NCBI RefSeq assembly: GCF_001007995.1
Contig: NZ_CP011389.1
Coordinates: 496,001 to 560,000, forward strand
Origin: Deinococcus soli (ex Cha et al. 2016)
Lineage (GTDB): Bacteria; Deinococcota; Deinococci; Deinococcales; Deinococcaceae
DNA: 64,000 nucleotides
Reading direction: 5' to 3'
The translations under genes and the position numbers were made by a program. Shown piece after piece: positions 53,007 to 64,000 of the stretch (positions are counted from its first letter, which is position 1; each line of letters begins with the position of its first letter). The notes beneath the pieces are model-generated. The model had not been told where the DNA came from. It made no database searches and saw only the letters and a program-made list of their open reading frames with translations.

Positions 53007-54137
53007 ATGAGTCTGGTTGTGATGGCGACGGGGGGCACGGGGGGGCACATCTATCCGGCGGTGGCGACAGCGCGGGAGCTGTCGCGGCGCGGGCATGAGG
53101 TGCTGCTGCTGGGACAGCGGGGCGGCATGGAGGAACGTGTGTCGCGCGAGCAGGGCCTGCCGTTCGAGGGCGTGGACGCCGGGAAGCTGGCGCGCAGCGG
53201 GCAGGGCCGCCCGGACCCGCGTGAGTTGCTGCGGGCCGGGCAGGGCGTGTTGCAGGCGCGCTCGGTCCTGAACCGCCTGAAGCCCGGCGTGGTGGTCGGG
53301 TACGGGGGGTTCGCGAGCCTGCCGGGGGTGCTGGCCGCGCAGAGTCTGGGCGTACCGACCGTACTGCACGAGCAGAACGCGCGGCTGGGTCTGACGCAGC
53401 GGCTGGCGGTGCGCAAGGCCCGGGCGGTGGGCACGGCGTACGAGCGCGTGATCGGGTTGGAGGCGCAGTTAGCGACCATGGTGGGCATGCCGGTGCGCGA
53501 GGAACGCCTGCCCCGCGCGGAGGCGCTGGCGCGGCTGGGGCTCCAGGAGGGACCGCTGACGATCTTCGTGATGGGCGGATCACAGGGGTCGCTGTTCCTG
53601 AACCAGACGGTGCCCGACGTGCTGCGGCACGTGTTCGGCCCCGAGGGCCTGCTGCCGCCGCCCGCGCCGGGCGTGGTGGATCTGGACTTCACCGGCGCGG
53701 GCCGGGGTGGGGTGCAGGTGCTGCACTCGACCGGGCCGCGCTGGATCGCGGAGGTCGCGCCGGGTGTGCGGGACCTGGAGTGGTTCGAGGCGGCCGGGTA
53801 CGTGGACGCGGTGGCGGCCTGGTCTGTGGCGGATCTGGCGATCACACGTGCGGGGACGAGCACGCTGGCGGAGGCGGCGTTCCACGGGGTGCCGCTGGTC
53901 ATGGTGCCGCTGCCCGAGTCCGCGGAGAACCATCAGTTCCACAACGCTCAGGCGGTGCAGGCGGCGGGTGCGGGTGTGGTGGTGGAGCAGCGACGCGCGT
54001 CAGAAGCGCTGGGGCGGGCGGTGTTAGAGTGTGCGGCAGCGGGGACGCGCGCCTCGATGAGAGAGGCGGCGCTCGGGCGGGCCCAGACGGGTGCGGCGGG
54101 GCGGTTCGCGGACCTGATCGAACGGCACCTGCGTTAG
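53007..54137 (+). CDS. murG: UDP-GlcNAc:lipid I N-acetylglucosaminyltransferase
   Basis: 376 aa. It adds GlcNAc to lipid I on the inner face of the membrane to make lipid II. Diagnostic motifs are ATGGTGGHIYPAVA, VGYGGFASLPGVLAA, EQNARLGLTQRL and ITRAGTSTLAEAAFHGVPLVMVP. The leaderless start has a TAGACT box 8 bases upstream, and this is the promoter for the cluster. murC follows 17 bases later. Confidence 0.95.
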   Translation: MSLVVMATGGTGGHIYPAVATARELSRRGHEVLLLGQRGGMEERVSREQGLPFEGVDAGKLARSGQGRPDPRELLRAGQGVLQARSVLNRLKPGVVVGYGGFASLPGVLAAQSLGVPTVLHEQNARLGLTQRLAVRKARAVGTAYERVIGLEAQLATMVGMPVREERLPRAEALARLGLQEGPLTIFVMGGSQGSLFLNQTVPDVLRHVFGPEGLLPPPAPGVVDLDFTGAGRGGVQVLHSTGPRWIAEVAPGVRDLEWFEAAGYVDAVAAWSVADLAITRAGTSTLAEAAFHGVPLVMVPLPESAENHQFHNAQAVQAAGAGVVVEQRRASEALGRAVLECAAAGTRASMREAALGRAQTGAAGRFADLIERHLR

Positions 54138-54154
54138 TGGGCCGCACTCTTCCC

Positions 54155-55590
54155 ATGACTGACTTTCCTGAAGCTGTTTTCCCGCCCGGCGTGGCCGCGG
54201 CGTCCCCAATCGATTCTTCCCGTCCCGAAGCCCTCCATTATCACCTGATGGGGGCCGGTGGGATCGGCATGAGTGCCTTCGCGCGGCTGCTGTCCGCGCA
54301 GGGCCACCGCGTGAGCGGCTGTGACGAGCACGTCACCGACCTCACGGCGCGCCTGTCACAGGAGGGCATTCCGGTCGCGCCGGAGCATTCGGCGTCGCAC
54401 GTGACCGACGAGCCTTTCGGCCGGATCGATGTCCTCGTGGCATCGGAAGCGGTTCCGAAGGATCACCCGGAACTCGTGGCGGCGCGCGCGGCGGGCGTGG
54501 AGATCCGGCCGCGCATGGCCCTGCTGGACGCGCTGCTGCGTGGCGGAACCAGCATCGGGGTGATCGGCACGCACGGCAAGACCACCACGACGAGCATGAT
54601 CGCCGTGGCGCTGGCCGGGGCGAACCTTGACCCGTCGGCGTTCGTGGGCGGCATCGTCCCGGAGTTCGGCAGCAACGCCCGCACGGGCAGCGGTCCCTTC
54701 GTGGCCGAGGTGGACGAGAGCGACAAGGGCTTCGCGGCGCTGGGGGCGGGCACGGCGGTGTTCACGAACGCCGAGGACGACCACGTGGGCGGCAATCAGG
54801 CCACCTACTGGGAGACCGTGGAGGAACAGCACGCGGCCTTCGCGCGCTTCGTGACGCAGTCGGATCGGGTGTTGCTGTGCGCCGACTGGCCGGGCCTGGA
54901 CGCCCTGTGCGGGGGCGCCCGTGAGCGCCTGACCTACGGGCAGGCCGAGGGGGCCGACTACCGCGCCGCGAACCTGCGCCCGGACGCGGACGGCACGACC
55001 TTCACGGTGCTGCGCCGGGGCGAGCCGCTGGCCGAGGCGCGCGTGGCGCTGCCGGGCCTGCACAACGTCCTGAACGCGCTGGCGGCGCTGGCGGTCGTGG
55101 ACCTGCACGGCGGGGACGTGCCGCGCGCGGCGGCGGCCCTGGCGGAGTTCCGGGGACCGGGGCGGCGCTGGCAGCGCATCGGGGAACTCAACGGTGCGCT
55201 CGTCATCGACGATTACGCGCACAACGCCACGAAGGTCGCGGCGGCGGTGCAGGCGGCCCGGCAGACGGGGCGGCGCGTGAGGGTGGTGTTCCAGCCGCAC
55301 CGGTACCTGCGCACGCAGCAGTCCTGGCCGCGACTCGCGGACGCACTGATGGACGCGGACGAGGTGCTGCTGCTGGACATCGCGGCGGCAAGTGAAACCC
55401 CCATTCCCGGCATTCACGCCACGCTGATCAGTGACCGCATGAGCGCCGGGGGCCACGCGGGCGTGCACTACCTGCCCGACCGCACCGAGGTGCTGCGCGT
55501 GCTGCGCGAGACCGCCGGACCCGGCGACCTGATCGTCACGATGGGCGCGGGCGACGTGTGGAAACTGTCGCGCGAACTGGTGGGGACGCT

Positions 55591-55594
<4 letters not shown>
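54155..55594 (+). CDS. murC: UDP-N-acetylmuramate-L-alanine ligase
   Basis: 479 aa. It adds L-alanine to UDP-MurNAc. HLMGAGGIGMSAFARLL is the N-terminal UDP-binding loop, IGTHGKTTTTSMIAVAL the ATP loop, AEVDESDKGF and IDDYAHNATKVAAAV the central and C-terminal motifs. An N-terminal extension of about 28 residues precedes the core. The start MTDFPEAVFPPG follows murG by 17 bases. The stop overlaps murB as GTGA. Confidence 0.95.
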
Positions 55595-58606
<3,012 letters not shown>

Positions 58607-58626
58607 CCCGCCCATTGCGGCGGTCA

Positions 58627-58661
58627 CGGGAGCGGACTCTGCACGCCGGGGTCCGCTCCCG
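58627..58661 (+). terminator. Hairpin between ftsA and ftsZ
   Basis: Perfect 11-bp stem (58627-58637 with 58651-58661), 13-base loop, followed by GTTTCT. It would end or weaken read-through from the mur-fts cluster into ftsZ. Confidence 0.7.
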
Positions 58662-58709
58662 GTTTCTGGTGGGGTCACATGCTGGGCGTGCGGGCCTGAT
58701 ATCGTGCGC

Positions 58710-58715
58710 TAAACT
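58710..58715 (+). promoter_or_regulatory. Probable ftsZ promoter (-10 box)
   Basis: TAAACT follows the ftsA terminator and lies about 60 bases before the ftsZ start. It would give a leader of about 50 bases that ends in a strong ribosome site. No good -35 element is seen. Confidence 0.45.
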
Positions 58716-58773
58716 GCAACGCAGTCAACGACACCGGCCTGCTGTTCGGGTCGGGTCGTGGTAAGGAGAGATG

Positions 58774-59838
<1,065 letters not shown>

Positions 59839-59854
59839 CCGTCATATTGCCTCT

Positions 59855-59880
59855 CCCCCACCCGCGCGGTGGGGGTTTTT
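59855..59880 (+). terminator. ftsZ intrinsic terminator
   Basis: CCCCCACC pairs with GGTGGGGG (59855-59862 with 59868-59875) and runs straight into five T residues. This is the clearest classic terminator in the window. Confidence 0.9.
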
Positions 59881-60097
59881 CCTTGTGTGGGCCGTCTGTG
59901 CGGCGAACCGGGCCAGTGAAGCTGTGTAGACACACCGGCCTTCACGCCCCGGCATTTGTCCGGACATCCGTCCGCCCGCGCGGCTGGGGCGCCTATCTTG
60001 AACGGCCAGTACCGGCGGCGCACCGGCGCGTCCCGCGTTTCCTGTCCTCACACCCCCGAACCTGCCCACGCGGCGGGTGTCGTCAAGGAGTTCCCCC

Positions 60098-61291
60098 ATG
60101 CAGCGAGTTCCCGCACACCGCATCCTGACCCTGTCCCTGTTGGCCCCCCTGACCCTGCTGACCCTGGGGACCGGCGCCCACGCCCAGACCGCCGCGAAGC
60201 TGACCCCGGTGAAACTCGCGACGATCAGCCCGCTGTCCGGTTCGATCAGCAACCTGGGCGCGCAGGTGCGCAACGGCGCGCAGCTCGCCGTGAACGAGTA
60301 CAGGGCGCAGTTCAGGACACTGGGCTTCGACCTGAGCCTCGTGGCGTTCGACGACCAGGCCGACCCGGCGACCGGCACGGCCGCGGCGCGCAAGATCGCC
60401 GCCGACCGGCAGGTGCTGGCCGTGGTGGGCGCACTGAACAGCGGCGTGACCATTCCCGCCAGCGCCGCGCTGAGTGCCAGTCACGTGGCGGTCGTGAACT
60501 CGGGCAGCACCGCCAATCAGGTGACCGACCGCGGCCTGAAGAACGTGAGCCGCATCGTGCCGCGCGACGACGCGCAGGGCCCGGCCGGGGCGACGTTCCT
60601 GACCGGCACCCTGAAGGCCAAGCGGGTGTACGTCCTGAACGACAAGACGGCGTACGGCGAGGGCCTGGCCGGTGAGGTCGAGAACACCCTGAAGGCGCGC
60701 GGCGTGAAGGTGCTGGCGAACGAGGGCACCGAGGAGAAGAGCGACTTCTCGGGCGTGATCGCCAAGATCAGGTTGCAGCGGCCGGACGCGATCTATTTCG
60801 GCGGGGTGTACAACCAGGTGGGTGTGTTCCTCTCGCAGCTGCGCGGCGCGGGCGTCACGGTTCCCGTGGTCGGCGGCGACGGCCTGGACAGCCCGGCCCT
60901 GGCCCGCGTGGCCGGAACGGGCGCCACGAACGTGTACTACACGACCGTGTCCGCGCCACTGAGTGCGCTGCCTGCCGCCAGGGCGTTCGCCGGGTCGTAC
61001 CGCAAGGCCTTCGGGAGTGACCCGCAGGGCTTCGCGGCGTTCGCGTACGACGCGGCGCGCGTGGCGCTACAGGGCGTCCTGAATGCTGCCAAGGTCAACG
61101 GCGGGAAGGTGCCCAGCCGCACGCAGGTGGAGTCGGCGGTGCGGACCGGGACGTACTCTGGTCTACTGTCCGGCAGCGTGAAGTTCAACGCGGTGGGGGA
61201 CCGCCAGAGCGCAAAACTGTACGTCATGAAGCTAACGGGCGGGAAATTGAGCCTGAGCACCAGCGTGAACGTGCAGCCTGCACGCCGCTGA
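60098..61291 (+). CDS. Branched-chain amino-acid-type ABC substrate-binding protein
   Basis: 397 aa with a signal peptide (MQRVPAHRILTLSLLAPLTLLTLGTGAHAQ). The mature protein is a type I periplasmic binding protein of the LivJ/LivK group: VKLATISPLSGSISNLGAQVRNGAQLAVNE, VVGALNSGVTIPAS and VYVLNDKTAYGEGL. The ligand is probably an amino acid or small amide, but permease and ATPase genes are not adjacent. AAGGAG precedes the ATG. A TATCTT box at about 59994 would give a leader near 90 bases. Confidence 0.9.
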   Translation: MQRVPAHRILTLSLLAPLTLLTLGTGAHAQTAAKLTPVKLATISPLSGSISNLGAQVRNGAQLAVNEYRAQFRTLGFDLSLVAFDDQADPATGTAAARKIAADRQVLAVVGALNSGVTIPASAALSASHVAVVNSGSTANQVTDRGLKNVSRIVPRDDAQGPAGATFLTGTLKAKRVYVLNDKTAYGEGLAGEVENTLKARGVKVLANEGTEEKSDFSGVIAKIRLQRPDAIYFGGVYNQVGVFLSQLRGAGVTVPVVGGDGLDSPALARVAGTGATNVYYTTVSAPLSALPAARAFAGSYRKAFGSDPQGFAAFAYDAARVALQGVLNAAKVNGGKVPSRTQVESAVRTGTYSGLLSGSVKFNAVGDRQSAKLYVMKLTGGKLSLSTSVNVQPARR

Positions 61292-61335
61292 GCACGGCGT
61301 CGGCCCTGACCTCCCCCTTTGCCTGCTGCCCAGTG

Positions 61336-61380
61336 AAGCCGCCCGGTGTGATCCGTCTGACAGGCGGGGCCGGGCGGCTT
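61336..61380 (+). terminator. Hairpin after the binding-protein gene
   Basis: Perfect 11-bp stem (61336-61346 with 61370-61380) with a long 23-base loop and no T-tract. Weak terminator candidate. Confidence 0.5.
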
Positions 61381-61523
61381 GAGCGGGACTGGAGCGGCGG
61401 TTCGGTCAACGTTCAGATTGTGGGGCGGGGCACGCCCGGCCCCGGCGGCTGCGGGCACACTGCCCCTCACAGTTCACACCGGACCGCGCCGCATCCGTCC
61501 GCCTGACTCTCCCCCGCCCCGGC

Positions 61524-61548
61524 GTCACCCTGCACGCCGGGGTGACGT
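61524..61548 (+). promoter_or_regulatory. Hairpin upstream of the GH68 gene
   Basis: CGTCACCC and GGGTGACG form an 8-bp perfect stem with a 9-base loop, followed by TTGTCTC, 36 bases before the ATG. If transcribed it could act as an attenuator in the leader. Confidence 0.4.
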
Positions 61549-61583
61549 TGTCTCTGGGCCTGTGCTTCGACCGGAGACCTGTC

Positions 61584-63125
61584 ATGCCACGACCTGCCCG
61601 TCCCGCCCGTACCCGTACCGCCCGCACCGTCACCGCCGCGACCCTGACCCTGCTCCTGGCCGCCTGCGCCCCTGGCGGCACCCCCACCCCGGATCCCACG
61701 CCGCCCGATACCCGCCCCGAGGGAACGTTCACGGACCGCTGGACGCTGCAGGAGGCGCTGCAGATGCCAGCTGACGCCGAGAAGACCGCGCAGACGACCA
61801 TGCCGCTGATCACCAGCTGGCCGCAGGGCTCGCAGAAGACCCTGCCGGACCAGTGGGTGTGGGACACGTGGCCGCTGAAGACCGAGGACATGCAGATCGC
61901 CACGGTCCGCGCCGCGGACGGCACGCCGTACTACGTGCTCATTCACCTGAGCGTGGACGACAGCGTGCTGCCGGGCGCGCGGCACGACCTCGCCACGCTG
62001 CGCTACTCGTATTCCACCGATGGGCGAAGCTGGCAGCCGGGCGGGTACCTGTTCCCGGAAGGTGTGGTGCTCGGCTCGCGCAACTGGGCCGGTTCGGCGC
62101 TGCTGAAGGCCGATGGCGGCGTGGAGGTGTACTACACCGCGACCGGTGAGCGGAACGAGGGCCCGGTGCAGGGGCCGTCGTCGGTGCTGGAACGTCAGCA
62201 GGTCGGCGACGTGCAGGGCGCACTGACGGCCGATGGGCAGCTGGTCCCGCAGAGCGGCAGCGGCTTCCCGAACGAGGGCGGGATCGGGTTCGAGCAGCGG
62301 ATCGTGCTGGCCGACGGCGTGAAGGCCGAGGTCGTGAACGGCCGCGTGGTCTTCAGCGGCACCTGGAAGCACCGCGTGATCCTGCGCGCGGACGGCACGC
62401 TGTACCAGACGGTCGCGCAGTCCGATGCGGGGCCGCTGTACGGCTTCCGTGACCCCTGGGCGTTCCGGGACCCGGCCGACGGGAAACGGTACGTGCTGTT
62501 CACCGGGAACATGGGCGGCCTGAAGTCCCAGCAGACCTGCCAGCCCGAGGATCTGGGCGACGCGGCCTTCCGCGCTGGCCTGGGCGCGCTGAACGCCGAG
62601 ATGCCGCTGCACAACGGCGCGGTCGGTCTGGCGGTGGAGACTGCGCCCGGCGCGTGGAAACTGCTGAACCCGTTGCTGACGGCCCGCTGCGTGAACCAGG
62701 AACTGGAACGGCCTCACCTCGTGATGAAAGGCGGCAAGGTGTATCTGTTCTTCAGCAGCCACATCGGGAAGTTCGCGCCGTACGGCGACCTGCGCGACCG
62801 GGGCGAGGAAGGCCTGTACGGCTTCGTGGGCGACTCGCTGCGCGGCGACTACACGCCGCTGAACCGCGGCGGACTGGTGCTGAACACCCCGCTGACCCAG
62901 CGCTACCAGAGTTACTCGTACGACGTGCTGCCGGGCGGCCTGACCACCCTGTTCGTGGACGTGCCGGGCATCGGCAACCAGGACATCAGCGTGGTGTCCA
63001 CCCTGCCCCCCGAGCAGCAACGGGCCGTGTTCGGCGGGACGCTGGGCAAGACGCTGAAGATCGACATCAGCGGCAGTTCCACGACCCTCGTGTCGGAACT
63101 GAACTACGGGCAGATCATCCCCTGA
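61584..63125 (+). CDS. Glycoside hydrolase family 68 (levansucrase/invertase type) lipoprotein
   Basis: 513 aa. A lipobox (LLLAAC) predicts export and lipid anchoring. The GH68 catalytic set is complete: nucleophile D94 in WVWDTWPL, transition-state stabiliser D290 in FRDPWAF, and acid/base E375 in ELERPHLV. The family transfers fructose from sucrose to build levan or inulin, or hydrolyses sucrose; which product is made cannot be told here. The start MPRPARPARTRT is chosen for the signal peptide and a GGAG upstream. It is a single gene; no sucrose regulator is adjacent. Confidence 0.92.
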   Translation: MPRPARPARTRTARTVTAATLTLLLAACAPGGTPTPDPTPPDTRPEGTFTDRWTLQEALQMPADAEKTAQTTMPLITSWPQGSQKTLPDQWVWDTWPLKTEDMQIATVRAADGTPYYVLIHLSVDDSVLPGARHDLATLRYSYSTDGRSWQPGGYLFPEGVVLGSRNWAGSALLKADGGVEVYYTATGERNEGPVQGPSSVLERQQVGDVQGALTADGQLVPQSGSGFPNEGGIGFEQRIVLADGVKAEVVNGRVVFSGTWKHRVILRADGTLYQTVAQSDAGPLYGFRDPWAFRDPADGKRYVLFTGNMGGLKSQQTCQPEDLGDAAFRAGLGALNAEMPLHNGAVGLAVETAPGAWKLLNPLLTARCVNQELERPHLVMKGGKVYLFFSSHIGKFAPYGDLRDRGEEGLYGFVGDSLRGDYTPLNRGGLVLNTPLTQRYQSYSYDVLPGGLTTLFVDVPGIGNQDISVVSTLPPEQQRAVFGGTLGKTLKIDISGSSTTLVSELNYGQIIP

Positions 63126-63200
63126 TACGGACTCCGGTTGAAAGGTTGGCAAAAGCCTTCAACCCGAGCAGAACGAACAGACGCAACCCGTACGACCCAT

Positions 63201-63244
63201 GGGAGCGGTGGGCAGAAGCGATCCGGCCTCTGCCCACCGCTCCC
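63201..63244. terminator. Bidirectional terminator between the GH68 and DUF58 genes
   Basis: Perfect 16-bp stem (63201-63216 with 63229-63244) with a 12-base loop, between convergent genes. The longest hairpin in the window. Confidence 0.85.
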
Positions 63245-63249
63245 GCGAC

Positions 63250-64000
63250 TCAACCGGCCAGGGTCAGGACGCTCTGGTTGCCGCGCAGGACGTAGACCAG
63301 AATGCCGGATTCGGCCAGCACGGCGGCGCGGCGTTCCAGGTCCCGCACGGCGTCCGGCAGGCCCGCCCACTGCCGCCGGGCCTGCTCGCCGGGCTCGAGG
63401 TAGAAGCCCTCGGGCAGCGCGACGATGCTGACGCGGCTGGCGGTGGCGCGGGCGTGCAGCGCCTGGGTGGTCAGGTCGGCGCTGGGCCGGGCGGTCAGGA
63501 TGATCAGGTTCCCCCCGGCGCGCGTGACCGGCAGCCGGGGCGGTGCCGGGTCGGGTTCCAGCCGGGCCAGCAGGTGCAGCGCGGCGTGCAGGGCGTCCGC
63601 GGCGCGCCCGGCGGGCGTGACCTGCCCCGCGGCGGCGGCCGCGACCGGGAGGCCCAGCGTCTGGCCCTCGCGCAGGAGGCTGGCGGCCAGGCGGGCGGCG
63701 CTGTCCACGAAGGTGCTGCCCCCGGCGCTGGCGTCCACGAAGACCGTGAGGCTGCTGGCGGCGGTGCGTTCGGGTTCCCGCACGACCAGTTCGCCCCGGC
63801 GGGCACTGAGGCGCCAGTGGATGCGGCCCGGCGCGTCCCCGGTGACGTACTCGCGGGCGCTGCGCAGGCTGAGCGGATCGTCCAGGCCCAGCTGGCGCGA
63901 CAGGGTCCCCTCCGAGAGCAGTGGGCGCAGCAGGTCCGGCAGGAGCAGGCCGTGCGTGCCGGGGTACACGGTGACGGCCGTGGTGGCGGGCAGGGTGGTC
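63250..64000 (-). CDS. DUF58 domain protein (N-terminus outside the window)
   Basis: The frame is open to the window edge, so about 249 C-terminal residues are seen. REYVTGDAPGRIHWRLSARRGELVVREPE is the DUF58 signature; a von Willebrand-like fold follows (LTVFVDASAGGS, then NLIILTARPSADL). DUF58 proteins usually pair with MoxR ATPases and transglutaminase-like proteins, which would lie beyond the right edge. The full protein is normally about 400 residues with N-terminal membrane helices. Confidence 0.85.
   Translation of the reverse strand, partial: TTLPATTAVTVYPGTHGLLLPDLLRPLLSEGTLSRQLGLDDPLSLRSAREYVTGDAPGRIHWRLSARRGELVVREPERTAASSLTVFVDASAGGSTFVDSAARLAASLLREGQTLGLPVAAAAAGQVTPAGRAADALHAALHLLARLEPDPAPPRLPVTRAGGNLIILTARPSADLTTQALHARATASRVSIVALPEGFYLEPGEQARRQWAGLPDAVRDLERRAAVLAESGILVYVLRGNQSVLTLAG

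Noticed and set aside
59918..59948. GTGAAG ... CTTCAC near the ftsZ-binding protein gap, same arms as the tetR palindrome
   Set aside because: The arms are about 20 bases apart and do not form a TetR-type operator; likely chance.

Overview
This 64 kb window is from a high-GC bacterium and almost certainly from a Deinococcus chromosome. The evidence is the ftsZ sequence, the carotenoid desaturase gene beside a CarH-type B12 regulator, a class II UvrA, and a very high share of genes with a TANNNT -10 box only 5-9 bases before the start codon, which is the leaderless-mRNA arrangement known from Deinococcus. Almost all the DNA is coding. I saw no tRNA, rRNA or CRISPR.

Layout. 1-7.2 kb: the end of an unknown gene, a MacB-like ABC exporter pair, a secreted DUF4127 protein, and an operon of proB, an anchored glucodextranase-C-like protein and an EamA transporter. 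7.3-13 kb: tetR, folD, a GNAT protein, meaB with an isoprenylcysteine methyltransferase-like protein, and a nitronate monooxygenase. 13.2-18.4 kb: purM with a phosphatase, a VTT membrane protein, trpC with a metallo-hydrolase, hpt and a cold-shock gene. 18.7-22.9 kb: mgtC, a small zinc-ribbon membrane protein, and a proline-degradation operon (gntR, proline dehydrogenase, P5C dehydrogenase) with a perfect palindrome over its promoter. 22.94-24.6 kb: an IS5-family element whose matching ends also enclose a methyltransferase gene, followed by about 0.5 kb of lower-GC DNA.

25-32.9 kb: a secreted subtilase followed by a small secreted BsuPI-like protein, carotenoid desaturase and UbiA genes divergent from carH, an NDUFA9-like reductase, and two phosphoribosyltransferase paralogues. 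33-41.2 kb: a frameshifted metallopeptidase with an Excalibur domain, then sulfate assimilation (DUF4395, sir, cysC, cysH, sat) and a sulfonate-type ABC importer. 41.4-52.8 kb: M28 peptidase, lepA, a two-component system, three tandem small outer-membrane-type proteins (the third decayed), an aminotransferase, uvrA2 and an AIM24 protein. 53-59.8 kb: the end of the division/cell-wall cluster, murG-murC-murB-ftsQ-ftsA-ftsZ. 60-64 kb: a branched-chain amino-acid-type binding protein, a GH68 levansucrase-type lipoprotein and the start of a DUF58 gene.

Expression logic. Two start types dominate: leaderless starts (about 24 genes) and starts that overlap the previous stop codon as ATGA, GTGA or TTGA (13 gene pairs). 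Two genes, folD and meaB, seem to combine both: a tiny leaderless upstream ORF ends exactly over the start codon of the main gene. Most convergent or transcript ends carry long perfect GC-rich hairpins.
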